DNA of 64,000 nt from Symbiodinium microadriaticum (GCA_001939145.1 LSRX01000070.1:35469-99468); one strand, 5' to 3'; shown: positions 40,638 through 50,864, counted from the first letter of the stretch. Notes: generated by a model from the letters alone, not told the origin. Numbers and translations are program-made.

Positions 40638-40725
40638 TAGGGTAACTGTACTTGTAGTTACTTCTAACCCCACTTGAGGTACTTCTCATCATTGTCATAC
40701 TTACCAAGTCCCATGATCCTCCAAG

Positions 40726-40819
40726 TAGACTGGAGGCACAGTAACATCAACGTCTTTCTCGACAGCGACGAGCTGGAAAATCTGGATCTTCTTTTCGACA
40801 TAATCAGAACATCCACGAA
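40726..40819 (+). CDS. TIR-like domain gene, exon 1
   Basis: The frame reads WRHSNINVFLDSDELENLDL then LFDIIRTSTK, the first half of a TIR-like domain of the type common in dinoflagellate and other protist proteins. The exon ends ACGAA|GCATCC. Only a GC donor lets the Lys codon finish with the first G of exon 2. TIR domains mediate signalling by self-association or NAD hydrolysis. Which applies here cannot be told, and the N-terminal exons are not identified. Confidence 0.58.
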
Positions 40820-40885
40820 GCATCCTGGCTGCACAGTCGCCCTGAACCCTACGACTTCCGTAGTGATTCCTCAACCCTAAGTGCA

Positions 40886-41000
40886 GTTCCCAGAGACTCC
40901 AATATCCCTTAGTTAAGGAATATACCTTAAATCTTATCAGGGTTCCCATTATAACTTAAGGAATATTCCTTAATGAAGGGATTTTGGAGTCTCTGGGTTC
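40886..41000 (+). mobile_element. HpC foldback element inside TIR-like gene intron
   Basis: GTTCCCAGAGACTCCAATAT and complement ending ggagtctctgggttc, loop cttatcagggttcccattat. Closely matches the copy at 30205. Confidence 0.88.
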
Positions 41001-41103
41001 CTCTTTTAAGGAAGTCGCATAGACCCAGGAGTCTCTATGGGAGGCAGATCCCCAAACCCCTTTTTTTGGTTGGTAAGCCTCCCTATATTGAATCCTGAAG
41101 CCT

Positions 41104-41185
41104 GGTTTAGGGTTTCGGGTTTAGGGGTTTAGGGTTTAGGGTTTAGGGGTTTAGGGGTTTAGGGGTTTAGGGTTTAGGGTCTAGT
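41104..41185 (+). repeat. TTTAGGG/TTTAGGGG tract in intron
   Basis: About ten G-strand units. Confidence 0.92.
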
Positions 41186-41339
41186 TTAGGGCCTCTTCCG
41201 TAGCTCTGGAGACGTCTTGCCCTTTTTTCGGGTGTAACAGCGTCACCCCACACCAGGTGGGCGCGATGCCCTTCGTGGAGGGATTGTGCTTGAAAAAGTG
41301 GCGAAGCAAGGGCGCTGAAATACCAATGCGAACATATAC

Positions 41340-41426
41340 ATACCTTTACATGCATACATGGATAATTACATGGATACATGTATGCACGCATACTCGTATA
41401 TATATATATATATATATCTATCTCTC

Positions 41427-41459
<33 letters not shown>

Positions 41460-41462
41460 ATG
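41340..41462 (+). repeat. (CATA), (TA)n and (CT)n compound microsatellite
   Basis: CATA-rich, then TA, then TCTCTC repeats. The CT run ends tatgag|GAG, an acceptor-like site; see the rejected exon at 41465. Confidence 0.92.
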
Positions 41463-41822
41463 AGGAGTATTACACTCTTACCCAGCTGTTTACGCAACGC
41501 CGTGAACCTCTCAAATCCACTCATATCCTCCAAACAACTGTTGCTTAATCGTATATTACTAAAGATCCATACTGCTGTGTTGCTGTCAAATCAAAAATAC
41601 CCGAGTCAAATCAACAATACCCGACATAAGGGTGTAAAGAACTGTCTCTGCTAGTCTGGTCCGGCCTCTAGATGGCTGATGTGTAGAAGCCCGTCCCGAT
41701 GTCCGTGTCTAAATATAGCCTCATTGATTCAGTTTTTGCGCGTTAAGTGCTCCCTAAACCCAACCCGAAACCATAGCCCCATGAACCCAAGCCTAACCCC
41801 AAACCCCATGCTGAGACCAAAG

Positions 41823-41885
41823 GAGTGTACTGGTCATCCTGACAGCGGAGCTGCCGAAGCGCATCTGGTGCGCCGGTGAAATCGT
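41823..41885 (+). CDS. TIR-like domain gene, exon 2
   Basis: It starts with the G that completes Lys from exon 1 and reads SVLVILTAELPKRIWCAGEI. Its W-C-A-G-E core is characteristic of the TIR-like family's central helix region. It ends ATCGT|GCCGCT, again a GC donor, leaving two bases of a Val codon. Confidence 0.58.
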
Positions 41886-42061
41886 GCCGCTTGCCATGTT
41901 GAGGGTGGTTTCCGATTGGGGTTCTGTTATCAGGGATGAGGGTTCGGGTTTAGGGCTTAGGGCCTGCTTTTTTTTTGTAGATCTAATCGCCTTGAACCCT
42001 CGAAGTACCCTGAACCCTGAACTCATACGACGTTCAGGGTTAAGACTTTAGGGTTGGAGTA

Positions 42062-42099
42062 CGTAATACCAACATTGTTCCTAGGGTTCCTTGTTACTA
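42062..42099 (+). mobile_element. HpE 5' half, interrupted
   Basis: gtaataccaacattgttcct and gggttccttgttacta match HpE up to the HpD junction. The HpE right end may be the gattattgaggcccccatgtt at 42430-42450. Confidence 0.55.
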
Positions 42100-42206
42100 G
42101 GTTCCCCAGTAGTACCCTTTTGCCCTTTTCCTTTTTGGGTTCCCTTATTTTAAACCAAACAGTAGGAAAAAGGGTACCCTTATTATTAAGGGGCTACTGG
42201 GGAACC
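42100..42206 (+). mobile_element. HpD foldback element nested in HpE
   Basis: GGTTCCCCAGTAGTACCCTT against its complement ending ggggctactggggaacc. Middle taaaccaaacagtaggaaa. It begins where the HpE core breaks off. Confidence 0.82.
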
Positions 42207-42552
42207 GAGGTTATAAGTACATTGTAATATGTGCCAAGACGCTGTTCTAATCATGCTTGAGGCGCCTGTAGTACACTGCAAGCCCCTATAATCCCTCTTA
42301 GAACCCCTCTGAAGAACCCTGTAAAGGAATCCTTTTTTTGTCCATTAAGGGCCCTGAAGCCCCGAACCGCTACAATCCCATGTAGAAACCTTCATAATTA
42401 GCAACTCCTTAAATGTAATCCATACTCTGATTATTGAGGCCCCCATGTTACCCTAAGACACCAAACCCCCTTAACCCTAAACCGTGAGCCCCTAAATACT
42501 AGGGATTAGGGTTAGTCCCTAAACCCTGAACAAAGACCCACAGCTCATCCAG

Positions 42553-42596
42553 GACGGCATTCAAGAATAACGTGCTGACAGTCCCGGCGCTTCTTG
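42553..42596 (+). CDS. TIR-like domain gene, exon 3
   Basis: The first G completes Val from exon 2. The frame then reads TAFKNNVLTVPALL, the expected strand and helix after the WCAGE region. A GC donor (CTTCTTG|GCAG) is likely. The remaining C-terminal exons are not identified. The chain of three pieces in family order and matching phase is the strongest gene evidence in the window. Confidence 0.55.
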
Positions 42597-42659
42597 GCAG
42601 ATCAGAGAAGCGTTCAGGGTTAGGGTTTGGGGTTTGTTTGGGGTGTTGGGGTTTGGGGT

Positions 42660-44150
42660 ATTTAGGGTCTAGTGTTCCCAAACCCGCCTTATGCCCCTCA
42701 CAATCCCTAAACCCCAGTAAGCCCCAAGGCATAAAGCCACACTCCCAATCCTAAAGCTTGAGTGGTAGCGCCGTTCCAAGGTAATGATTGGAGTGACATT
42801 GCCATCTGAAGCCAGCCATGACGACAAGACTGTTGGTAGTGGCACGCACAACAACGACCACGAGATGAACTAACAAAGTACAAGAGTGAGACTAGGGCCC
42901 CCCACACACAGCCTGAGTAGGGTTTAGGGTTCAGAGTCGGGGTTTAGGTCTTATTTGGCACTGGCTGTTGCAAATTGGCTGAAGATCTTGAAGCCCAAAG
43001 CCCATGACTATACACTCGAGACCCCGGCCCCACATCCCTGAGTTTCGCATCTTTGGGTGTGAAGTCTTTGGATCTACGGCGGCACAAACACAAACCAAGA
43101 CTGTCCGCTGGGCGGAGTGAGAAGTGGGCTCTCAAATCATGCAAGCACATCACACTGCTAGAGCCTCAAGAGTACACTCTGAGCCCTGATTTTGGGGTTC
43201 CGAGCCCTGAGCCTGGATGCCATACGCCCTAAAGGTTTTAGGGTTTAGGGTTTAGGGTTCTAAACTCTAGACTCCACAGCATTCGCGACCAGCAGCTTCC
43301 TGTGCCGCAGGATTTGTGACGGTTTCTACCCTCCGTCTGATGAGCAGCTGGACGAAACAGACAAGCAGGGAGAAATACCAGTGGATACGTATAGCAATAC
43401 AGCAATATCTCTCTCTCTCTCTCTCTCTCCCTGTGTCGCTCTTTGCTCTCTCGGTCGCTCGCTATATACATGAAGACATGACAGAGAGCTATACTCTACA
43501 TTTTCACAAGACAAGTGAAAGCAAGCAACACTTATTAACGTTTGGTGGCCATGGTTGCCAACATAGCAGTACATCAGACATGCTTTTAAATGCAAATTTG
43601 TGGCGAGTTGGGTGCCAACGTGTGTGCATAGATCGTGTGTGCATACGTGCACCCATGCAGGTGTCGGCAAAACAGTATGCCTTGGTGCATGCATGTGTCG
43701 CGCGGCATTTGATTTTGTATGTGTGTGTGTGTGTGTGTCGGCATGCATGCATGCGTTCCTGCATGTATGTAGAACTGCAAGCATGTACGTATGCATGTCT
43801 GTTTGTCTGTCTGTCTGCCTGCCTGCATGCCTGCCTGCCTGCCTGCCTGCCTGTCTGTGTGCACACATGCATGCATGCATGCATGTACGAACGTAGTATG
43901 TTCGTACATGCATACTATGCATTCTCGAAGGTATGCACGTACATATGCATGGTTGAATATAACATATATAATATACACAGTTGTATGTGTATGTATATAT
44001 ATATATACATATAGAGAGACACCCGAAGGTATAGATACACATGTATGTTTATGTTTGCATGTATGTATGTATGCATGCATGCATGCATGTATGCATGCTT
44101 TCTGGCTCTAGATTGTCTCTGGAGTTTTGCTTTCGCCTCCTCTCGCGCAT
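42660..44150. other. Spacer with microsatellites and uncertain open frames
   Basis: Unique sequence (42750-43180) is open in several frames, for example PEFRIFGCEVFGSTAAQTQT near 43030-43090, without clear splice sites. A TTTAGGG run lies at 43232-43258, CT and TATA repeats at 43405-43435, and TG/CATG/CTGC tetramer mosaics at 43715-43885 and 43975-44100. Confidence 0.55.
43700..43885. repeat. (GT)n, (CATG)n and (CTGC/CTGT)n mosaic
   Basis: A four-base period with changing units, like the arrays at 17041 and 61985. Confidence 0.92.
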
Positions 44151-44182
44151 CATGGGCTGGTTTCTCCTGCTCTCTGCAACAG

Positions 44183-44420
44183 GGCGTGAACTGGGTCTGC
44201 TGAGTGCAAGGTCGCGTTGCATGGTGGATGGACAGTTGGCCACCCAAACTGCGATGAACGACGTTGAAGCTTTGCTTGGGCGACTCACAAGTCGCTACGG
44301 AGATGAGGCCGTGTGGCAGTTGAGTGCCCCATCGAAATTGTGCCAGCGGGGGTCACAAGTCTTCAAGTGGAACATGCGCAGTCCTCATTCTTCTTATCTT
44401 GCACATGCTGCCTACATTGG
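44183..44420 (+). CDS. Exon 1 of three-exon model, unidentified protein
   Basis: The acceptor tcctgctctctgcaacag|G and the donor ATTGG|GTGAGG are near consensus. 238 open bases include RCMVDGQLATQTAMNDVEAL, LGRLTSRYGDEAVWQLSAP and FKWNMRSPHSSYLAHAAYI. Codon choice is balanced, with no repeats. Ends with two bases of a codon. Confidence 0.5.
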
Positions 44421-44582
44421 GTGAGGGAGTGCGCGTCTCCACAAAGCCGAGGGTTGCTGCCGGTGCCGCGACGGCAGCTGGAGCTTGATCTGTACATTCC
44501 CAGCAGGATCTTCGCTGCAACGCGAAGCCTGTAGTGGTGTTCATGATACGACTCAGTTGCTCACTTTCTCTCATGCTCGCAG

Positions 44583-44620
44583 ATATGACCACGGTCATTT
44601 GCGCGGTTGTGGGGCGAACG
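44583..44620 (+). CDS. Exon 2 of three-exon model
   Basis: The acceptor gctcactttctctcatgctcgcag is excellent. Entering in the phase left by exon 1 it reads YDHGHLRGCGAN and ends AACG|GTCTGA, a weak donor. Confidence 0.38.
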
Positions 44621-44692
44621 GTCTGAGCTCCCGTTTGCAGTGAGCTCCTCCTCGCAGTTGTGATCTTTACCACACCTGGTTCCTGGCCACAG

Positions 44693-44763
44693 TCAGTAAT
44701 GGCGAGAACGCGGTGGGTCGCCTGTTGCAGTCATTAAGTGCGAGAAAATTGCAGCAAACTTGA
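44693..44763 (+). CDS. Exon 3 of three-exon model, with stop
   Basis: After ttcctggccacag and in the carried phase it reads SNGENAVGRLLQSLSARKLQ, then TGA. Phase agreement over two introns supports the model, though the protein is unknown. Confidence 0.38.
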
Positions 44764-44828
44764 GCTTCTGGTTGTGTTCTTGAAGACGAGTCCTTGAAGA
44801 GGCACATTTTCTGAACATGCCTGCGCAG

Positions 44829-44927
44829 ACGAGGTGTTGCCTACTGTCAGATGAGGCTTATCCTCCAGGCGCCTTAGAGTGCCGGGCCAATCGCGCCCGT
44901 ACCCTGTATCGTTTGCCGTCATTGATG
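44829..44927 (+). CDS. Possible exon, 33 codons
   Basis: gcctgcgcag precedes CCLLSDEAYPPGALECRANR and a GTGCGT donor after ATG, phase 0 at both ends. Not in phase with the three-exon model. Confidence 0.3.
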
Positions 44928-44959
44928 GTGCGTCTGCAAAGTGCAAAATGCAAAGGTTT

Positions 44960-45175
44960 AGGTACGTATGTATGTATGTATGTATGTATGTATGTCTGTA
45001 TGTATGTCTGTATGTATGTATTGATGTACGTATGTTGCTTATAAATATGTGTGTGTTGGCGCTTCGCTGCTTATGTGTTTCTGAAAAGACAGCCAGCTCC
45101 CGGCACACGCTTATGTGTGTGTGTGTGTATTTATCTGGATTCACGCATACAAACATACATACAGGTGTATTTTTG
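44960..45175 (+). repeat. (TATG)n and (GT)n microsatellites
   Basis: TATG units at 44963-45035 with TCTG interruptions, and GT/CATA runs at 45115-45165. Confidence 0.92.
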
Positions 45176-45851
45176 TGCTATCGAGGTTCAGTTTTTCGGT
45201 TTAGGGTTGGAACAGGCTCAGGAAATCGACAAATTGATAACAATGTAGCAACTTGAAGAGGGTTTGGGTCTATTGCAGTATGGCCATATATGGACTCTAA
45301 CTAGATAAGTACCAAAACCTCCGGTCCGTTTCATGTTTGCTGTTTTGGCCGTAAACTTGAAGGCCTAAATCCAGCTCTGGAGCGTATCTCCTCTAAAACC
45401 GGCTTTTCGACCAAGAACTGCGCAGTCTGCGCAGTGGCTGTTCCAAACTAGGGTTCACGGTTTAGGGTTTTTGGGCTTGGTTCCATTTGAGGTGCCTATT
45501 GTAGTCGGCACCTCGCTATAGACCAGCACATGAAGGCCTGAACCTTAAACTGCAGCCTTGCACCCGTAGCCCTAAGCGCAAAGCACAAAGCCCTTAAGCC
45601 CGAAACCTCGTTCCTATGCCCCCAAGGCAACTCGAGATCCTTCCGACACTCTGGGCTCCGCAGCAGACGCAGTTGTTGGCCAACTCAGGCCGGAAAGCAT
45701 CCAAAAGTCATCGTTTCACTGTGTGAGAAGCCTGAAGACGGCCATTTGGGTTCCTTTAGATGTTTGTAGTCTAAAGAACGTGTAAGCAAAGGAGGGTTTC
45801 AGGAATCTAGATTTCAGAAGCTGCCCTTCTGCTTCGAAGCGTGAGGGTTAG

Positions 45852-45937
45852 GTCAAACGCGCGAAGGTGTCGAGCTGAAGGACGTGGCAAAGGCGTACTA
45901 CTGGCTGCTGACGCTTGGCTCTCCTCTTGCAACCTGA
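45852..45937 (+). CDS. Candidate terminal exon
   Basis: The acceptor is a telomere-like GAGGGTTAG|G. The frame reads REGVELKDVAKAYYWLLTLG, then SPLAT and TGA. Sel1-like repeats have comparable A-x-x-Y-Y-W-L texture, but the match is too short to assign. Confidence 0.4.
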
Positions 45938-46144
45938 ATACGTTTAATTAATCCACAGCAGTAAGCCCTAAATTCATGGGTTTAGGGTTTCGAATCCGGA
46001 GCTTTTAGACTCAGGGCATAGGGCTTTCGGGTTCTGGGTGTTGGGCGCTCAGAGCTTATGTCCTCCGAAGCTAAGCCCGGTGCTCTACCGTTTACACATG
46101 TCGAGCGAGCGGGGGCCTCTGAGGGCGTGAAAGATGGACCTTCC

Positions 46145-46202
46145 AGACCTACTCCCTGAATGGGTTTAGGGTTTAGGGTTTATGGTTTAGGGTCTAGGGT
46201 TG
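46145..46202 (+). repeat. TTTAGGG cluster
   Basis: Five G-strand units, some TTTATGG and TCTAGGG. Confidence 0.8.
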
Positions 46203-46639
46203 TCTCTGAAACCATTTTCCACAAAGCCGAACGTCCAAGCCAGCTCGAAATAGCACGAGGAACGAGCTGTCTCCCATGACACTGCCACGATTTGGGCCGG
46301 TGGCAAGCTCAGCGATGGACGGGTTGATGATCAGGCCTACTCCGTGTTAGCCTGAAACCTGCAACCCTAACCCTCAAACATATCGTACGATTAGTCAGAC
46401 TATCATCAGTCGATTTTGTTATCGTAAGGGTTTCAGGGTGTAGGCTGTACTTTGTGTGGTTGGCCGCCATCTTCGTATTAGTACTGTCCTTCAGAGAGCA
46501 ACTAGCAACTACTCCATACGCCCCATGTGGTTGACAAGTATATTGGATCCTCATAATCGAAGAATGACGCCGCAACTCATGAAAGAACATGCAAACCGAC
46601 AGCTTACGCCTCAATGCTCCCCTCAAGCCCTATTCTAGT

Positions 46640-46830
46640 CATTAAGCCTATTCTCTAGTTATTCAGAAAGTGAGGACCCTATAGTGCCCTCAAGCCCTAA
46701 ACCTTATTTTCAGTTCTTAAGGACCCGAAGTTACCCCTAAGCCCTAAACCCTCTTTTCCAGCTCTTATAAGAGCCCTATATATTACACCCGCCAGAACCC
46801 TAAACCCTAAACCCTAAACCCTAAGTCCAG
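46640..46830 (-). repeat. CCCTAA-bearing 60-75-base degenerate tandem
   Basis: Phrases ..agccctaaaccttattttcagttctta.. and ..agccctaaaccctcttttccagctctta.. repeat, then perfect CCCTAAA units. Confidence 0.7.
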
Positions 46831-46871
46831 GTTTGGAAGCGGGAAGCTTCGGCTGCCTGGACCGCACTCCA

Positions 46872-46973
46872 TTGGGGTAGTTCTCTGAATTCGGGGCCCT
46901 TTTAGGCTCCTTTTTCAAAACGGTGCCGTACTATCTTTGGGACCTAAAAAGGGATCCTAATTTAGAGAATGGG
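46872..46973 (+). mobile_element. HpA element, 3' end damaged
   Basis: TTGGGGTAGTTCTCTGAATT start and GGTGCCGTACTATCTTTGGG core. The right end stops at tttagagaatggg. Confidence 0.75.
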
Positions 46974-47219
46974 AGTCTCAAAGGATTTTGGGTTTAGGGT
47001 ACCTGTCAAAAGGGTTCCTAGATGTAGAGGGTTACTATAAGGTTATCATGAGGATATCGCATAATGCTACTATGCGGACATGACACGGGCAGCATGGGGT
47101 TTAGGGTTTAGGGGTGCTTACAATTCGCATCCGAGTCTATCGGGTGTTCATAAATTAGGAATGGCTTAGGGGCAGCAGGCAGCACTACTAGTGGCAGACG
47201 TGGTAGTTGTCGTATTAGT

Positions 47220-47244
47220 CAAGGTGGTGGCGGTGGTAGTAGTG

Positions 47245-47302
<58 letters not shown>

Positions 47303-47340
47303 CAGTAGTAGCAGTAGTAGCAGTAGTAGTAGTGGTCGTA

Positions 47341-47373
<33 letters not shown>

Positions 47374-47545
47374 GCAGCAGCAGCAGCAGGAGGAGGAGGA
47401 GGAGTAGTAGTAGTAGTGGTGGCGGCTATGTTGATGGTGATGCTGCTGGCGTTGGTGATGACGGTGGCGTTGGTGATGACTGCGGTGGCGCTGGTGGTGG
47501 TCGTGGTGGTGGTGGTGGCCGCGGCGGCGGGTGGTGCGGGTGGTG
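47220..47545 (+). repeat. (GTA)n/(GTG)n trinucleotide array
   Basis: Over 300 bases of GTA, GTG, GCA and GGA triplets. Open in four frames as homopolymer-like shadows. Confidence 0.96.
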
Positions 47546-47699
47546 GTGGTGATGGCAATGCAGCATCTGCAGTACGAATAGGAACGACTATGCGTGGTGA
47601 CGGCTCTCGCCTACTGAACATTCTAATGGTAACAGTTTAAGGCGTGATGAAACCGGTTCCACAGTCTAATTCCACCAGCCGTCTTCTTCGTCGCACCAG

Positions 47700-47804
47700 G
47701 TCGTGGTCGCTCTGAAGCGCTGCGGTGCACAGGTTAGTGGGAGCTCGTCGCGGATGCTCGAAGCGAGCCGACAGAACGTCAATGCAGGCCTGTTGATTCG
47801 CTGA
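47700..47804 (+). CDS. Candidate terminal exon, unidentified
   Basis: A strong acceptor (cagccgtcttcttcgtcgcaccag|G) precedes 34 codons: VALKRCGAQVSGSSSRMLEA, then NVNAGLLIR and TGA. A consensus donor inside (CACAG|GTTAGT at 47733) would instead give an 11-codon internal exon. Confidence 0.42.
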   Translation, partial: VVVALKRCGAQVSGSSSRMLEASRQNVNAGLLIR

Positions 47805-47962
47805 GTGTGGTTTCGATCATTTTGGCAATCTTGCATACCTAACCGACTCCGCTGGTGGTATCATGACAACCCCGCTCCGCAAGCCATGCTGCGAGTCTAG
47901 AACGATTTCCAACCGCCAGCATCATCCGACATCAAATTACGCCCGCACCAGTCATTGAATCA

Positions 47963-47964
47963 CG

Positions 47965-47999
<35 letters not shown>

Positions 48000-48060
48000 T
48001 TCATCATCTTCGCCATCTTCACCATCTTCACCATCTTCATATTCACCGTCATCTTCGTCT
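47963..48060 (+). repeat. (CGT)n and (CTTCAT)n microsatellite
   Basis: Nine CGT/TCG triplets, then cttcaccat-type units. Confidence 0.9.
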
Positions 48061-48239
48061 TGAGCCTATTTTCACCATCATCTGTTAGCGTCAGCATCAT
48101 CATTAACGCCGCCGGTGGTGCCTACATGTCAAGCCCTTATCCCCTGAGTCTGCAAACCACTCACCCTCCACCTCAAACCTAATCCCGAAGCCACCCACGT
48201 CTGCGAAGCCCGAAATCCTAAACTCTGAACCGGCGCACC

Positions 48240-48360
48240 CTTAACCCCAAACCCTAAACCCCGAGGCCCTTAACCCTAAACCCTCAACTTAACCAGTAAA
48301 CCCTCAACCCTGAACCCTTTCCCAGCACACATCTTCCCTAAACCCTAAACCCTAACCCCT
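48240..48360 (-). repeat. CCCTAAA cluster
   Basis: C-strand units with CCCTCAA and CCCTTAA variants. Confidence 0.82.
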
Positions 48361-48378
48361 AATTCAAAGCCGGTAGAG

Positions 48379-48437
48379 GTGCTCGGATCCTCATTACCAG
48401 CTCAGTGGCTGATGCCGAGTCCCTCTCCACTTGCGAG
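48379..48437 (+). CDS. Possible exon with GC donor
   Basis: The acceptor ggtagag|G precedes ARILITSSVADAESLSTCE and GCGAG|GCTTCG. Fits the AG|G and GC-donor pattern seen in better-supported genes. Confidence 0.32.
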
Positions 48438-48449
48438 GCTTCGGGTTGA

Positions 48450-48792
48450 GGTTTTGTAGAGCTTTTCGGTTTCAGGGTTGCAGGAGGGAGTTGTAGGGTT
48501 TTGGGTTTCAGGATTGAGGGTTAAGGGCTTTAGGGTTTAGGGTTTAAGGGTTGTAGGGTTTAAGGGTTGAGGGTTTTAGGGTTGAGGGTGCATGATCTAT
48601 AGAGTCTTTTGGTCTGTGAGTTGGGGCTGGTTCCGGGTCTCAGGGTGGGAGCGTTGCTTTGCAGGATTTGGTGTGGCCTGAATGTTGGGTTCGCAGCCAT
48701 GTCTGTATGTAGGTGTGTGGTGTATGTATGTATACATACAAATGACTAAATGAATAAATACAGAAATAAATAAATAAATAAATAAGTATATG

Positions 48793-48849
<57 letters not shown>

Positions 48850-50064
48850 TCAAAAGCTGGTGGTACAACTCTTTCGTACTCATTATATAGTCTGAACTTC
48901 AACCCTAAAACACCCTAAGCCCTAAACCCTAAGCCCTAAACCCTAAGCCCTAGAGATCCTAAGCCCTAAACCCTAAACCCCCAAAAGAATCAACTGGACA
49001 TGCGCACTTCTAGGTCTCCAAGTTGGGGGTTTCGGCTTGTAGGGCTTTATAGGGCTTTATAGGGCTTTATAGGGCTTTATAGGGCTTTATGGGGCTTTTA
49101 GGCTTTAGGGTTTTTAGGACTTTAGGGTTATTAGGGTTTTAGGGTTTTCAGGGTTCAGGGTTTTTAGGGTTTAGGGTTTTAGAGTGTAGGGAAGCGCCAA
49201 GCTTTGGGTGATCGCGGTTCCGCGCCTCCAGGGCTCCTCCCTCTGAGCACTTCTTAAAACCCCCGTTTTTGGAGCCTTATAGAAGGTTTATGTACCTTAT
49301 AGAAGCCTTGTAGAAGCCCTATATACCCTAAACTCCCCACCTGTAGTTTCCTTTAATAAAGCCCCCAAAGCATGAAAGGCCTGGGCCCCCTATCTAAGCC
49401 TCGAGTCTGTAGGCCGAAAGCCATGTTGCACTTAAGCTCTACAATCCGAAATCCTCGACTCTTTAGCCGACATCCTCAAGTTCAAAAAACCGCAAGCTAA
49501 ACCCTAAACCCTAAACCCTAAACCCTAAACCCTAAACAGAGCGCAGACGGTAAGTTTAGTTTGGAAGACGAGAACTCTAAGGAATCGACTCGGTTGGCAT
49601 TGAGTCAGGGTTTGAAGGACGTATTTGTTGTTGGCTTTCTGGGTTTAGGTTTTGCGCGTATACGGTTTCAAGTTAAAGTTTGTTGAGCTTTTCCAGGCTT
49701 GTAGATTTTCCGGTTTTGGAGGTTTTACGGGCTTGGGGGTCTTTAGGGGCTTTTTGGGGCCAGTGGTTTCAAGATCCGAGTCCGAAATCGACAGTCTGAA
49801 AGCTACTCGAATCCCACAGAGCCTAGAAACTTGCAGCCGGAAAGCTCTGAAGCCTTAAAATTCGCCTTAACACCACCCAACAGGTACCGTAAACCCTAAA
49901 CCCTAAAACACCCTAAGCCCTAAACCCTAAGCCCTAAACCCAAAGCCCCAGAGATCCTAAGCCCTAAACCCTAAACCCCAAAACACCCTAAGCCCCAAGC
50001 CCCAAACCCTAAACCCTAAGCCCTAAACTCTCCAAGAAGAGCCCCAAGAGCCTGCTGGCCCCCC
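48450..50064. other. Telomere-like blocks, TA microsatellite and a local duplication
   Basis: G-strand variants at 48510-48590 and 49120-49180. A TA/AAAT microsatellite at 48750-48845. Five tandem tagggcttta decamers at 49040-49090. C-strand blocks at 48905-48980, 49497-49540 and 49885-50035. The first and last of these share a roughly 70-base phrase with the word agagatcctaagccctaaac. Confidence 0.8.
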
Positions 50065-50185
50065 NNNNNNNNNNNNNNNNNNNNNNNNNNNNNNNNNNNN
50101 NNNNNNNNNNNNNNNNNNNNNNNNNNNNNNNNNNNNNNNNNNNNNNNNNNNNNNNNNNNNNNNNNNNNNNNNNNNNNNNNNNNNN
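50065..50185. other. Assembly gap
   Basis: 121 consecutive N, flanked by C-strand telomere-like DNA on the left and G-strand on the right, so the gap spans an orientation switch. Confidence 0.99.
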
Positions 50186-50500
50186 TAGGGTTTAGGGTTT
50201 GGGGTTTCCGGTTCAGGGTTTAGGGTTTAGAGAGTTTGGGATTTTGGGTTTGGGGGGCTAGGGTTTAGGGTTTGGGAGATTTGGGGTTCGGGTTTAAGGG
50301 TTCTGGATTTTCGGAATTTGTTAGTTTTGTTTCCTGGCTTAGGGTTGAGATTTGGGGTTTTGGGTGTGGGATTCGGGGTTTAGGACTTGGGGTGTAGGCT
50401 TTGGGGTTTAGAGTTCAGAGTCCGGGGTTTGCGGGTTTAGGGTTTAGGGTTCAGAATCTGGGGTTTTCGGGTTTAGGGTTTAGGGTTCCGGGTTTTAGGG
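50186..50500 (+). repeat. Degenerate TTTAGGG/TTTGGGG tract
   Basis: About 300 bases of G-strand variants with gggttcagagtc-type repeats. Confidence 0.85.
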
Positions 50501-50594
50501 TTTGGGCCCCAGGACAGCGCATGTAGGCTACAGCTTCAGGATCTTAACTTCAGTCCAAGGGTGTTCAGGCTTCTGGTTTAGATTTTTTCCGGGA

Positions 50595-50735
50595 CTAAAC
50601 CCTAAACCCTAAACCCTAAACCCTCAACCCTAAACCCTAAACCCTAACCCCTAAACCCCGAGCCCTAAACCCGGAAACCTAAGCCCTAAATCCGAAGCGC
50701 AGAAGCCCTAAGCTTAAGCCCGAAACGCGAAGCCC
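50595..50735 (-). repeat. CCCTAAA tract
   Basis: Eight near-perfect units, then CCGAAGC-type variants. Confidence 0.88.
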
Positions 50736-50766
50736 CAGAAAGGTCGAATTATTAAGGCCCCTGTGC

Positions 50767-50864
50767 TACTGTTGATGATATACATCCCGCATTTACCTTA
50801 AGGACCCTAAGCTATGGGAATCTATGGTATATTCCTTATAATGCCGGGTTTATATGGTCAACCT
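50767..50864 (+). mobile_element. HpB foldback element, copy 3
   Basis: ACTGTTGATGATATACATCC start, ACCTTAAGGACCCTAAGCTA core, worn right end tatatggtcaacctt. An HpE-like end (attattaaggcccctgtg) abuts its left side. Confidence 0.8.

Larger units (their letters stand above)
40820..41822 (+). other. GC-AG intron 1 of TIR-like gene
   Basis: It starts GCATCC and ends accaaag|G. It holds HpC (40886-41000), a TTTAGGG block (41104-41185), a TA/CT microsatellite and C-strand telomere-like DNA (about 41750-41815). Confidence 0.5.
41886..42552 (+). other. GC-AG intron 2 of TIR-like gene
   Basis: It starts GCCGCT and ends agctcatccag|G. It contains the HpE half and nested HpD (42062-42206) and short telomere-like clusters. 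Confidence 0.5.

Noticed and set aside
41465-41548. Terminal-exon-like frame EYYTLTQLFTQRREPL after a CT tract
   Set aside because: It lies inside intron 1 of the better supported TIR-like gene on the same strand; kept only as a possible alternative last exon.
43030-43100. PEFRIFGCEVFG stretch resembling a copia integrase C-terminal motif
   Set aside because: Too short, no neighbouring integrase or RT motifs, and other frames are open.
43316-44111. Frames of over 200 codons on both strands
   Set aside because: They run through CATG, CTGC and GT repeats; only a few unique stretches remain and these lack splice support.
47166-47640. 150-codon frames of poly-Thr and poly-Val on opposite strands
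   Set aside because: Pure trinucleotide repeat; open in several frames at once.
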